This document shows, in pieces, positions 50,863 through 59,297 of a DNA stretch of 64,000 nucleotides. A program made the position numbers and the translations under genes. The notes under the pieces were generated by a model. The model ran no database searches. It was not told the DNA's origin and saw only the letters and a list, made by a program, of their open reading frames with translations. Position 1 is the first letter of the stretch; every line of letters begins with the position of its first letter. Origin of the DNA: Lachnospiraceae bacterium (GTDB lineage: Bacteria; Bacillota; Clostridia; Lachnospirales; Lachnospiraceae); assembly GCA_015056865.1 (NCBI GenBank), contig SVFM01000007.1, positions 1 through 64,000 on the forward strand, written 5' to 3'.

Positions 50863-51927
50863 GTGTATTGTATGGAAAATATTCAGATCAAAGGAAGAAC
50901 AATAGGGGAGGGCAATCCGGCGTATATTATTGCGGAAATGTCCGCCAATCATGCAGGTAGTTTAGAACGGGCCAAGGAGATCATTCATGCGGCCAAGGAA
51001 AGCGGAGCGGACTGCATTAAAATCCAGACTTATACACCGGATACCCTTACCATTGATTGTCACAACTCCTATTTTCAGGTAGAAAAAGGTACCTGGGCAG
51101 GGGAAAATCTGTATAGCCTGTATGGAAAAGCCTATACGCCTTGGGAGTGGCAGCCGCTTTTGAAGGAGGAAGCAGACAAGGTGGGAATTGACTTTTTGTC
51201 CACGCCTTTTGACAGGACCGCGGTTGATTTTTTAGAGGAGATGGGATTGGATTTTTATAAGATAGCCTCCTTTGAAATGGTGGATCTGCCGTTGATCACT
51301 TATGTGGCACAGCAGGGCAAGCCCATCATTATGTCCACCGGTATGAGCACTTTGGAGGAGATAGAAGAAGCGGTGGAGGCAGTTTACCGCACCGGGAACA
51401 GACAGTTGGTGTTGCTGAAGTGTTCCAGCGTATATCCGGCGGATCCGTCTCAGATGAATCTCAGGACGATCAGTGATATGATCCACCGCTTTCAGATTCC
51501 TGTGGGGCTTTCGGATCATTCCTTGGGGTCTCTCAGTGCTGCCACAGCTGTGGCTTTGGGGGCGTCTGTGATCGAAAAGCATTTCTGCATCAGTCGAGAG
51601 ATTGAAAATCCGGACGTTTCTTTTTCTATGACACCTCAGGAGTTTGAGGAGATGGTTGCACATGTCCGCAATACGGAGGCGGCACTTGGTAAGGCTGTTT
51701 ATGGTGTCAGCAAGCAGGAGGAGAGCAGCCATGTGTTCAGACGGTCTATTTTTGCAGTCAAGGACATTGCACCGGGGGAAGTACTCACAGAGGAAAATAT
51801 TCGCATCATCCGTCCCGGTTATGGATTGAAACCAAAGTATTGGGGAGAGGTTCTGGGTGCTCGGGCGAGTGTGGCTATTGAGAGGGGCACGCCCATAACC
51901 TTCGATGTCATACAGAAAAGAAAGTAA
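50863..51927 (+). CDS. pseI: Pseudaminic acid synthase (PseI)
   Basis: 354 residues from GTG 50863, or 351 from ATG 50872; AAAGG lies just before the GTG. A NeuB-type TIM barrel (PAYIIAEMSANHAGSLERAKEII, CIKIQTYTPDTLT, FLSTPFDRTAVDFLEE, VGLSDHSLGS, VIEKHFCIS) is followed by a C-terminal SAF/antifreeze-like domain from about 290. It condenses the altrose-type sugar with PEP. HFCISREIENPD is the usual PseI wording. It sits 9 bases after pseF and 14 before pseG. Confidence 0.93.
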   Translation: MYCMENIQIKGRTIGEGNPAYIIAEMSANHAGSLERAKEIIHAAKESGADCIKIQTYTPDTLTIDCHNSYFQVEKGTWAGENLYSLYGKAYTPWEWQPLLKEEADKVGIDFLSTPFDRTAVDFLEEMGLDFYKIASFEMVDLPLITYVAQQGKPIIMSTGMSTLEEIEEAVEAVYRTGNRQLVLLKCSSVYPADPSQMNLRTISDMIHRFQIPVGLSDHSLGSLSAATAVALGASVIEKHFCISREIENPDVSFSMTPQEFEEMVAHVRNTEAALGKAVYGVSKQEESSHVFRRSIFAVKDIAPGEVLTEENIRIIRPGYGLKPKYWGEVLGARASVAIERGTPITFDVIQKRK

Positions 51928-51941
51928 CGGAGTGGAGCAAA

Positions 51942-52979
51942 ATGATCTGGATACGTGCAGATGCAGGTGAAAATATAGGGTCAGGGCACATTATGCGGTG
52001 TCTTTCCGTGGCGGCAGCACTGAAAAAGGCAGGGGAAGAAGTGCGTTTTGTTACTGCGAATGAGGATGCCTGCAGCCTGCTGGCAGGTGCCGGGGCGGAC
52101 TGCCTGGTGCTTCGTTCTGCCTACAATAAAATGGAAGAGGAACTGCAGGTGCTGGAGCCGCTGCTGGACCGGTACAGGCCGGATCTTCTACTGATTGACA
52201 GTTATTATATAACAGAGAACTACTTTTGTAGTGTGGGAAAGTATACAAAAGTGGTATATATGGACGATATTCCCCGGTTTGTGTACCCGGTGGATGGAAT
52301 CATCAATTATAATATTTATGGGGAGAGTATGCCTTACAGTGAGCAGGCTTCCGGCAAGGTTCCAGTCCTGTTGCTGGGACCATCTTACGCGCCTTTGCGA
52401 GAACAGTTTTGGGAGAATGAATATGAGGTCCGTTCTGAGGTAAAGCATGTATTGATCACTACCGGTGGGGGAGATCGGTATAATCTTGCCGGGAAAATAC
52501 TGCATGAGGTGTTGGGGCGCCCGCAGCTTGGTGGCATGTGTTTTCATGTGGTAAGCGGCATGTTTAATCCCTATTATGATGAATTGGCAAAGATCGGGGC
52601 TTGGGCGCCTGATAGGGTGCAGCTGTATCGGAATTTGTCGGATATGGCGGGGCTGATGAAAGATTGTGATGTGGCCATAACTGCGGCTGGATCCACGGTG
52701 TATGAATTATGCGCTGTGGGTGTTCCTATGCTTTGCTTTTCCTATGTGGATAATCAGGAGCTGATTGTGGAGCATTTTAAGCGTAGGCAGTTGGTGGCGT
52801 ATGGTGGAAATTATCTGAGAGAAAAGGAAGCCTTTGCGGGAAATGTTGCGGATGCGCTGACTTTTCTTGCAGGACAGGAAGGGTTGCGACAACAGTACAG
52901 TGAAAGACAACGCCTGCTGGTGGATGGCAGGGGTGCTGAAAGGATCGCCGAAGCCCTGCGTGGCATGATCCATAATTAA
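51942..52979 (+). CDS. pseG: UDP-sugar hydrolase of pseudaminic acid synthesis (PseG)
   Basis: 345 residues. RADAGENIGSGHIMRCLSVAAAL is the PseG signature with its glycine-rich loop and catalytic histidine; a GT-B-like second half includes ITTGGGDRYNLAGKIL, and DVAITAAGSTVYELCAVGVP. It removes UDP from the diacetamido-trideoxy-altropyranose before PseI acts. GGAGTGG precedes the ATG. PseB, PseC and PseH, which act earlier, are not in this window. Confidence 0.92.
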   Translation: MIWIRADAGENIGSGHIMRCLSVAAALKKAGEEVRFVTANEDACSLLAGAGADCLVLRSAYNKMEEELQVLEPLLDRYRPDLLLIDSYYITENYFCSVGKYTKVVYMDDIPRFVYPVDGIINYNIYGESMPYSEQASGKVPVLLLGPSYAPLREQFWENEYEVRSEVKHVLITTGGGDRYNLAGKILHEVLGRPQLGGMCFHVVSGMFNPYYDELAKIGAWAPDRVQLYRNLSDMAGLMKDCDVAITAAGSTVYELCAVGVPMLCFSYVDNQELIVEHFKRRQLVAYGGNYLREKEAFAGNVADALTFLAGQEGLRQQYSERQRLLVDGRGAERIAEALRGMIHN

Positions 52980-53000
52980 TTTAAGAAGGAGTTGTAGGGA

Positions 53001-53996
53001 ATGATGTATAAAGCATCAGAGGAACGATATCAATCTATGATTTATAATCGATGCGGTGACAGTGGTCTGAAACTTCCGGCCGTTTCTCTTGGATTATGGC
53101 ATAATTTTGGGGACGGAGCCAGTGAGGAGATGATGAAAAGCCTGATATTTACGGCTTTTGATAATGGTATTACACACTTTGATTTGGCAAATAATTACGG
53201 GCCTGCGCCGGGGAGTGCTGAGGTCAATTTTGGACGTATCTTGAAAGAAAACATGCGTGGATACCGTGATGAAATGATCATCAGTACCAAGGCGGGATAT
53301 GAAATGTGGCCGGGACCTTATGGAAATTGGGGAAGCCGAAAATATCTGTTGGCCAGTCTGGATCAGAGTTTGAAACGGATGGGACTGGAATATGTGGATA
53401 TTTTTTATCATCACCGCATGGATCCGGGTACCCCCTTGGAAGAAACCATGGGTGCATTGGCCCAGGCCGTCAGAAGTGGCAAGGCTTTGTATGTGGGGCT
53501 TTCCAACTATGATGGGAGGACTTTGGAGAAGGCAACAAAGCTTCTGCAGGAAATGCACTGTCCGTTCATTATCAATCAGAATCGGTACTCTTTATTTGAC
53601 AGGACCATTGAGAAAAATGGTCTGAAGGAGGCTTCGATAAAGTTAAAAAAAGGTATCATTGCTTTCAGTCCATTGGCGCAAGGGCTATTGACAGACAGAT
53701 ATTTGCATGGAATACCCGATGATAGTCGGATCAAAACAGACGGCCGCTTTTTGCAAGAGGCAGTTTTGGATGAAACCCGTCTTGGGAAGATCAGGGTTTT
53801 ACATGAAATTGCAGCCCGGCGTGGGCAAAGCCTTGCCCAAATGGCCTTGAGCTGGGTGCTTCGGGATGAGGTGGTAACCAGTGTTTTGATCGGTGCATCC
53901 AAACCGTCCCAGATCATGGACAATCTGGCATCCATAAAGAACACGAAATTTACTGAGGAGGAATTGCAGCGCCTTTCCGATATTGTAATGGAGTAA
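53001..53996 (+). CDS. Aldo/keto reductase (YghZ-like)
   Basis: 331 residues of the AKR superfamily, close in layout to the YghZ/GPR group. The catalytic tetrad is visible: HFDLANNYG (Asp, Tyr), IISTKAGYEMWPGPYG (Lys) and DIFYHHRMD (His). SVLIGASKPSQIMDN binds NADPH. YghZ reduces glyceraldehyde phosphate or aldehydes; the substrate here is unknown. AGAAGGAG lies before the ATG at 53001 (22 bases after pseG), so it may belong to the pse unit. The 3' end overlaps the reverse-strand araC gene by 47 bases. Confidence 0.9.
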   Translation: MMYKASEERYQSMIYNRCGDSGLKLPAVSLGLWHNFGDGASEEMMKSLIFTAFDNGITHFDLANNYGPAPGSAEVNFGRILKENMRGYRDEMIISTKAGYEMWPGPYGNWGSRKYLLASLDQSLKRMGLEYVDIFYHHRMDPGTPLEETMGALAQAVRSGKALYVGLSNYDGRTLEKATKLLQEMHCPFIINQNRYSLFDRTIEKNGLKEASIKLKKGIIAFSPLAQGLLTDRYLHGIPDDSRIKTDGRFLQEAVLDETRLGKIRVLHEIAARRGQSLAQMALSWVLRDEVVTSVLIGASKPSQIMDNLASIKNTKFTEEELQRLSDIVME

Positions 53997-54828
53997 GCTC
54001 GGTTTCTTTTTTGAAGGCACGGCAAAAATGGCCTGTGTCATTGAAGCCGATGCTTCTGGCAATGAGGGAAACCGGATCGTTGGTTTCTCGAAGTCTGCGC
54101 ATGGCTTCATTGATGCGCAGACTTTGAATATATTTGCCGATACTCATACCCTGAATATGAGTAAAAAGGTGAGAAAGGTAATATTTATTCAAATAGCAAC
54201 TTTGGGCAATATCCTCAAGAGAAATGTTATTTCGGTAATTTGCTTTGATATATTCCAAGGCCTGGTTAAAATGTCTGTTGTTTTGGAATAAAAGGGCGTC
54301 ATCTTCCTGCTGATTAATTATACGCAAAATATACATGATCATAGTTCGCGCAATGCTTTCTGCGATTTCTACATAGAATGTCTCCGAACCCTCAAATTCG
54401 TCGATCATGCTCTGGAAACTGTTGGCGAAAACATCTGCATATTTCTCAGCTGAATAGATAAAATCATACTCCGGAGGGAGCAGGTGGTTCTTGGGAAGAT
54501 CCGTGATCTCCAGACGGTCCAGTGCCATGAACATCATTTCTAACGGCTCTGCTTCGCTGTTTTCTTCCGCATGAACCACACCGGAGTTGTATATAATGAT
54601 ATCACCCCGAGTGACTTCACGGCGCTTGTTTTCTACGTTAACAAAGCCCCGGCCGTCGGTTACATAAATGATCTCGCAGAAATCATGACCATGCAGCTTT
54701 TCGCTCCAACCGTGGCTCTTTTTGAGGGTACCGGCGTAAAGAATGCGGGGTTTTAGCTTGAAAGTATATTGGCGGTTGAACAGGTAATGTTGACGTTCAA
54801 TACTGTCATAACGGTGTAAAGCGTTCAA
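53950..54828 (-). CDS. AraC family regulator with cupin sensor, beside the ABC operon
   Basis: 292 residues. An N-terminal cupin (about 30-110: HGHDFCEIIYVTDGRGFVNVE, RGDIIIYNSGVVHAEEN) probably binds a sugar, and a C-terminal AraC double helix-turn-helix (ISLEDIAQSCYLNKYYLSHLFTHIQGMSIGKYI, DPVSLIARSIGFNDTGHFCRAFKKETELTP) binds DNA. It is divergent from the ribose-type ABC operon, and a direct repeat typical of AraC sites lies between them, so it is likely its activator. AGGAGAG precedes the ATG. Its 3' end overlaps the AKR gene on the other strand. Confidence 0.9.
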   Translation of the reverse strand: MNALHRYDSIERQHYLFNRQYTFKLKPRILYAGTLKKSHGWSEKLHGHDFCEIIYVTDGRGFVNVENKRREVTRGDIIIYNSGVVHAEENSEAEPLEMMFMALDRLEITDLPKNHLLPPEYDFIYSAEKYADVFANSFQSMIDEFEGSETFYVEIAESIARTMIMYILRIINQQEDDALLFQNNRHFNQALEYIKANYRNNISLEDIAQSCYLNKYYLSHLFTHIQGMSIGKYIQSLRINEAMRRLRETNDPVSLIARSIGFNDTGHFCRAFKKETELTPLQYRKGAAIPPQ

Positions 54829-54898
54829 GATGATCTCTCCTTTGGTTTCTTTATTAATATATGTTATATGAAATTTGCAACAATGTCAATGAAAATTG

Positions 54899-54928
54899 AA
54901 CAATCTTGCTGTCAAAACAAAACAATCT
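54899..54928 (+). promoter_or_regulatory. Direct repeat, candidate AraC site of the ABC operon
   Basis: AACAATCT at 54899-54906 and 54921-54928, 22 bp start to start (two helical turns), ending seven bases before the -35 box: the geometry of AraC-type activation. Confidence 0.5.
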
Positions 54929-54934
54929 GTCATC

Positions 54935-54963
54935 TTGGAAAAAAATCAATAAAATAGTATGAT
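54935..54963 (+). promoter_or_regulatory. Promoter of the ribose-type ABC operon
   Basis: TTGGAA (54935-54940), 17 bp, TATGAT (54958-54963). Confidence 0.6.
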
Positions 54964-54977
54964 ACTTTATGACAACA

Positions 54978-55018
54978 TTGCACAATCAAAAAAAGAAGGC
55001 GAAGAAATTTTTGTGCAA
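54978..55018 (+). promoter_or_regulatory. Inverted repeat in the ABC operon leader
   Basis: TTGCACAA (54978-54985) and TTGTGCAA (55011-55018) can pair in RNA or serve as two half-sites. The same TTGTGCAA word is repeated before the NahK-like gene. Confidence 0.35.
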
Positions 55019-55049
55019 AATGTAAAACGAAGAAAAGGAGCTTTTGGAT

Positions 55050-56543
55050 ATGAATGAAATCATATTACAAATGAAGGATATCGAAAAGCGGTTTTCTGGC
55101 GTTCATGCTCTTAAATCTGTACAGCTTGAGTTGCGTGCAGGTGAGGTTCATGCTCTGATGGGCGAGAACGGAGCAGGTAAATCCACGCTGATCAAGGTCC
55201 TCTGCGGAATTTACAAGCGCGATGGCGGAGAAATCACTTATTTTTCCGAACCCGTGAATTTCACAAACATAGCAGAGTCTCAAAAGGCCGGAATCAGTGT
55301 CATTCATCAGGAGCTCAACATGATGAACCATTTGACGGTTGCCCAGAACATTTACATAGGCCGGGAGCCGAAACGTGGCATCATGATCGATGACAAAAAG
55401 ATGGAGAAGGATGCTGCAGAGCTGTTTGCCAAGATCGGAGTAAAGATTGATCCTTCTGTTCAGTTAGGTACTTTGACTGTGGGAAAACAGCAGATGGTGG
55501 AAATTGCTAAAGCGATCTCACACGATTGTAAGTTGTTGGTGCTGGATGAGCCCACAGCTGCATTGACACAGCCGGAGGTGGAGGAGCTTTTCAAGATCAT
55601 GAATGAGCTTCGTGCCAAGGGCATCGGCATGATCTATGTCTCCCATAGAATGGATGAGATAAACCGCATCTCTGACAGAGTTACCGTTATGCGTGACGGC
55701 GAGTACGTTGGCACGGTAAACACAGCTGAGACCACCAAGGACGATATCGTTAAGATGATGGTAGGCCGTGTAATCTACGGTGATAAGAAAGAAAAGAGCA
55801 ATGTGAAACCGGATGCACCGGTGGTTCTGGAAGTGAAGAATCTCAATGCAGGCAAGGAAGTAAAGAATGTCAGCTTCAAATTGCACAAGGGTGAGATCCT
55901 GGGCTTTGCGGGACTCATGGGTGCAGGCAGAACAGAGGTTGCCAGAGCGGTTTACGGAGCGGATCCTAAGGATACCGGAGAAATCTATATCAATGGTAAG
56001 AAGGTGGATATCAAGACACCGGAAGAAGCAGTTAAAAATGGTATCTGCTATCTTTCTGAGGACAGAAAGCGCTACGGACTGATGCTGATGAAGTCCGTTA
56101 CGGAGAATACTACCATTGCTTCTGTAGATAAATTTATCAAGGCAGGCTGGATCGATGATAAGAAGATGAAGGAAGAGTCCGCAGAGTATAATACGAAGCT
56201 GAGAACAAAGACTCCTTCCATGGATCAGCTACTGAAGAATCTTTCCGGCGGTAACCAGCAAAAGGTTATCGTGGCAAGATGGCTGATGAAAGACTGTGAT
56301 ATCTTTATTTTTGATGAGCCTACCCGCGGTATTGATATCGGTGCCAAGAGTGAGATGTATGAACTGATGGAAGATCTTGCCTCCAAGGGTAAATCCATTA
56401 TCATGATTTCCTCTGAACTTGCAGAGGTTCAGCGTCTGAGTGACAGAGTGGTCGTTATGTGCGAAGGCAGGATCACAACAGAATTGGATATTGCAGATGC
56501 AACACAGGAAGAGATCATGAAATACGCTACCATGCGCGAATGA
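55050..56543 (+). CDS. Sugar ABC transporter ATPase (RbsA/MglA type)
   Basis: 497 residues with two fused nucleotide-binding domains, as in RbsA and MglA. Domain 1 has Walker A GENGAGKST, signature LTVGKQQ and Walker B LLVLDEPTAAL. Domain 2 has the usual degenerate Walker A (GLMGAGRTEVARA), signature LSGGNQQKV and Walker B IFIFDEPTRGIDIG. It powers uptake of a monosaccharide by the permease and binding protein encoded next. AAAGGAG lies nine bases before ATG 55050 (TTG at 55044 is an alternative). Confidence 0.95.
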   Translation: MNEIILQMKDIEKRFSGVHALKSVQLELRAGEVHALMGENGAGKSTLIKVLCGIYKRDGGEITYFSEPVNFTNIAESQKAGISVIHQELNMMNHLTVAQNIYIGREPKRGIMIDDKKMEKDAAELFAKIGVKIDPSVQLGTLTVGKQQMVEIAKAISHDCKLLVLDEPTAALTQPEVEELFKIMNELRAKGIGMIYVSHRMDEINRISDRVTVMRDGEYVGTVNTAETTKDDIVKMMVGRVIYGDKKEKSNVKPDAPVVLEVKNLNAGKEVKNVSFKLHKGEILGFAGLMGAGRTEVARAVYGADPKDTGEIYINGKKVDIKTPEEAVKNGICYLSEDRKRYGLMLMKSVTENTTIASVDKFIKAGWIDDKKMKEESAEYNTKLRTKTPSMDQLLKNLSGGNQQKVIVARWLMKDCDIFIFDEPTRGIDIGAKSEMYELMEDLASKGKSIIMISSELAEVQRLSDRVVVMCEGRITTELDIADATQEEIMKYATMRE

Positions 56544-56568
56544 TAGTATGAAGAAAGGATAGATAAAA

Positions 56569-57579
56569 ATGAAAGCGAAAAAGTTCAAACTTCAGCAAAA
56601 TATTATTATTTTATTTGCCATGTTAGTTTTGGTTGTGATCTTCTGTGCCTTCAACCCTAACTTTATTGACAAATACAATATTCTCAGTATGGCTCAGTCT
56701 CTTGCGCCCTATGCCGTAATGAGCCTTGGTGTTACTTTTGTTATCGCAACAGGCGGAATCGACCTCTCTATCGGTACTGTTTGTATCGCTGCAGCAGTTG
56801 TTTCCGGTAAGATGTTTACTACCGGCATGATCCCCCTGTGGGCAACCATTCCTGTGATGGTGGCTATCGGTACACTCTTTGGTTTTGTCAACGGACTGCT
56901 GATTGCAAAACTGAAGATCCCTGCGTTTATCGCAACTCTGGGAACCATGATGTTCTCCCGTGGTCTGTCCGCACTGATCGTTGCAGACCCTAACATCTTC
57001 TTCCCTTCCAATACTTGGTACAACCGTACTTTCTCCAATGCAAACGGTATTCCTACCGGTATCATCTGGGTGCTGGGTTTTATGCTGATCTGCATGTACC
57101 TTATGTATAAGAATAAAGTGGGCAGATACACTCTGGCTATTGGTAGTAATGAAGAGGCAACCAGACTTTCCGGTATCAACACCGAGCGTTATAAGATCTT
57201 GGCTTATACCATTGGCGGTCTGGGCGCAGGTGTGGCAGCGATCTTCTGGTCTGCAGCATTCCCTACTGTAGCGGCAGCAACCGGTAACGGTATGGAGTTG
57301 GATGCGATTGCAGGTGTATACATTGGCGGTACCAGCGCAGCAGGTGGTGCAGCTTCTGTTTCAGGTTCTGTTATCGGTGCAGCTCTGTTGGTTGTTATCC
57401 GTAACGGTCTGAATATGGTTCTTGCTAAGTTCAATCTGAACCTGAACTCTACATATGTAACCTACGTTCTGACAGGTATCATCGTTGTGGCAGCGGTATT
57501 GATGGATGTTATCAAGACCAAGAATCAGAACAAGGTAAAAGTAGAAAAGGCAACAAAAGTTGCAAAGAAAGAATCGTAA
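56569..57579 (+). CDS. Sugar ABC transporter permease (RbsC type)
   Basis: 336 residues, about nine or ten membrane helices. LGVTFVIATGGIDLSIGTVCIAAAV, the cytoplasmic coupling part LAIGSNEEATRLSGINTERYKILAY and AIAGVYIGGTSAAGGAASVSGSVIGA are typical of the BPD_transp_2 group (ribose, galactose, autoinducer-2, inositol). AAAGGA precedes the ATG, 25 bases after the ATPase gene. The basic C-terminal tail (KTKNQNKVKVEK) is cytoplasmic. Confidence 0.95.
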   Translation: MKAKKFKLQQNIIILFAMLVLVVIFCAFNPNFIDKYNILSMAQSLAPYAVMSLGVTFVIATGGIDLSIGTVCIAAAVVSGKMFTTGMIPLWATIPVMVAIGTLFGFVNGLLIAKLKIPAFIATLGTMMFSRGLSALIVADPNIFFPSNTWYNRTFSNANGIPTGIIWVLGFMLICMYLMYKNKVGRYTLAIGSNEEATRLSGINTERYKILAYTIGGLGAGVAAIFWSAAFPTVAAATGNGMELDAIAGVYIGGTSAAGGAASVSGSVIGAALLVVIRNGLNMVLAKFNLNLNSTYVTYVLTGIIVVAAVLMDVIKTKNQNKVKVEKATKVAKKES

Positions 57580-57682
57580 CCATGCATTTGCTCACACAAA
57601 GTGAGTTCTCAACACGAAAATAACCTGACGGGCTGGGAAGTCCAAAAGGGTATTTAATAAAAAATCAGGAGGTAATCCAAAC

Positions 57683-58723
57683 ATGAAAAAGTTTAAAAAG
57701 GTCGTAACATTGATCCTTGCTGCAACCCTTGCACTGTCCACCATGACAGCTTGCGGTGGCGATAGCAACAGCAAGAAGATTGCAGTAGTTGCAAAGGGTG
57801 AGTCCCATGCATTCTGGCAGTCTGTTAAGAAGGGTGCTGAAGATGCAGCAACCGAAGCTGGTTATACCATTACATTCCGTGGTCCCGCAAGTGAGAGCGC
57901 AAAAGATCTTCCTTCTCAGGTTGAGATGGTTCAGACAGCTCTTTCCAACAACGTTGACGGTCTGGTTCTGGCTACCATCGGTGAAGGCTTTACCGATCTG
58001 CTGAAGCAGGCTTATGACAAGAAGATCCCCGTTGTTCAGTTTGACTCCGGTATCTGGGCAAACGATGTGGCAGCTCTGGATTCCAGCAGCAAGAACCCCA
58101 TCGAGGCTTCCGTAGCTACCAGCAACACTCTGGCAGCAGGCGTTGCAGCTGAGAACTTCTTTGCAGAGATCAAAGATGATATCGCAGGTTCTAAGGACAA
58201 ATATGTAGTTGGTATTATTCAGCATGATGAGACCCAGACCGGTATCGATCGTGCAGGCGGTTTTGAGACAAAGTTCAAAGAGCTGGCTGACGCTGATGCT
58301 TCTACCAAGGGCAAATATACCATCGTGAAGGAAGTAAAACCCGGTGATGCAAACAATGCCTACAAGGATGCTCTTGAGGCTCTGTATGAGAAGGATGCTC
58401 AGGCAATCTTCATGTCCAACGAAGGTGTTGTTAAGCAGGTTTACGATGCTATCCAGTCTGCTGGTGACAAGTATGACGATGTTCTGTTCTGCGGTTTCGA
58501 TGCAGGTACAAAGCAGATCGAGTGGATGAAGGCTACATCCGGTGCTAAGTTGGTTGGTTCCGTTGCTCAGGACTCCTATGCAATCGGTTACAACGCTGTT
58601 AAGCAGGTTATCAACGCTATCGAAGATAAGGGCGTTGAGGCAACTGTTGCTATTCCCGGTGCATGGTGGGATGCTACCAACGTAGATGAGATGATCAAGA
58701 ACAACCTGGTTTACGAAGGTTAA
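57683..58723 (+). CDS. Sugar-binding lipoprotein of the ABC transporter (RbsB-like)
   Basis: 346 residues. A lipoprotein signal ends at Cys24 (STMTAC-GG), followed by a periplasmic-binding-protein type 1 domain: IAVVAKGESHAFWQSVKKGAEDAA, NNVDGLVLATIGE, and VDEMIKNN at the end. It should hold a monosaccharide outside the membrane. AGGAGG precedes the ATG by about nine bases. Codon use is more biased than in the neighbours (GTTCTG, GGT, GAC richness), as expected of a highly expressed gene. A terminator follows. The sugar cannot be told from sequence. Confidence 0.93.
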   Translation: MKKFKKVVTLILAATLALSTMTACGGDSNSKKIAVVAKGESHAFWQSVKKGAEDAATEAGYTITFRGPASESAKDLPSQVEMVQTALSNNVDGLVLATIGEGFTDLLKQAYDKKIPVVQFDSGIWANDVAALDSSSKNPIEASVATSNTLAAGVAAENFFAEIKDDIAGSKDKYVVGIIQHDETQTGIDRAGGFETKFKELADADASTKGKYTIVKEVKPGDANNAYKDALEALYEKDAQAIFMSNEGVVKQVYDAIQSAGDKYDDVLFCGFDAGTKQIEWMKATSGAKLVGSVAQDSYAIGYNAVKQVINAIEDKGVEATVAIPGAWWDATNVDEMIKNNLVYEG

Positions 58724-58745
58724 TTTTAAATCCAAGGTGATTAAG

Positions 58746-58777
58746 AAAGAGGGCTGTTTCGGCAGTCCTCTTTTTAT
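58746..58777 (+). terminator. Terminator of the ABC operon
   Basis: 11-bp stem AAAGAGGGCTG/CAGTCCTCTTT (one G-T pair), loop of six, then T residues. Confidence 0.85.
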
Positions 58778-58790
58778 TACGTTCAAAAGA

Positions 58791-58821
58791 TGTTGACAAA
58801 TCAACAAGTTTGAAATATAAT
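58791..58821 (+). promoter_or_regulatory. Consensus promoter of marR-degV with overlapping palindrome
   Basis: TTGACA (58793-58798), 17 bp, TATAAT (58816-58821). The palindrome TGTTGA-CAAA-TCAACA (58791-58806) lies over the -35 box and is a likely operator for the MarR protein encoded next. Confidence 0.7.
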
Positions 58822-58853
58822 ACAGAAGAGCATAATAAGAAAAGGAGAGAAGG

Positions 58854-59282
58854 ATGATACAGCGGTTTCAGGCTTTTGTTACAGGCATCACGGAGTGCCA
58901 CAAATATATTCAAAAAATAAAAAATGTAGAAATGACGGAATTTGGACTGAAGGGTACCCATGTCATGTGCCTGTTTTATCTGCATTATTATCCGGAAGGG
59001 CTCACAGCTGCTCAGCTATGCAAACTTTGTTGCGAGGATAAGGCGGCGATTTCCAGGTCATTAGCTTTATTGCAGGAACGAGGTTTCATCCGATCCGGGG
59101 AGAAAAAGTACCGGGCTTGTCTGCAACTGACAGATGCCGGCAGGCAGGTGGCAGGGCAGATGGACGGACTCATCGAGCAGTGGGTGGGTCTGGGCGGCAG
59201 CGGGCTGACGGAGCAGGAGCGGGATACCTTTTACCACGTTCTGGAGATGATCTCCGCCAATCTTCGAGAAAATGTTAGTTAA
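58854..59282 (+). CDS. MarR family transcriptional regulator
   Basis: 142 residues. The winged helix is seen in GLKGTHVMCLFYLHYYPEGLTAAQLCKLCCEDKAAISRSLALLQERGFI, followed by the wing and C-terminal dimer helices. A pair of cysteines in the recognition part (LCCEDK) could sense oxidation, but this is a guess. AAGGAGAGAAGG precedes the ATG. The gene is coupled to degV 15 bases downstream. The palindrome over its promoter suggests self-repression. Confidence 0.88.
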   Translation: MIQRFQAFVTGITECHKYIQKIKNVEMTEFGLKGTHVMCLFYLHYYPEGLTAAQLCKLCCEDKAAISRSLALLQERGFIRSGEKKYRACLQLTDAGRQVAGQMDGLIEQWVGLGGSGLTEQERDTFYHVLEMISANLRENVS

Positions 59283-59297
59283 GAAAGGGGTCTTTTT

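Noticed and set aside
57665-58807. A 380-codon reverse-strand frame covering the sugar-binding protein gene
   Set aside because: The forward frame has a lipobox, ribosome site and binding-protein motifs; the reverse frame results from biased codon use in a highly expressed gene.
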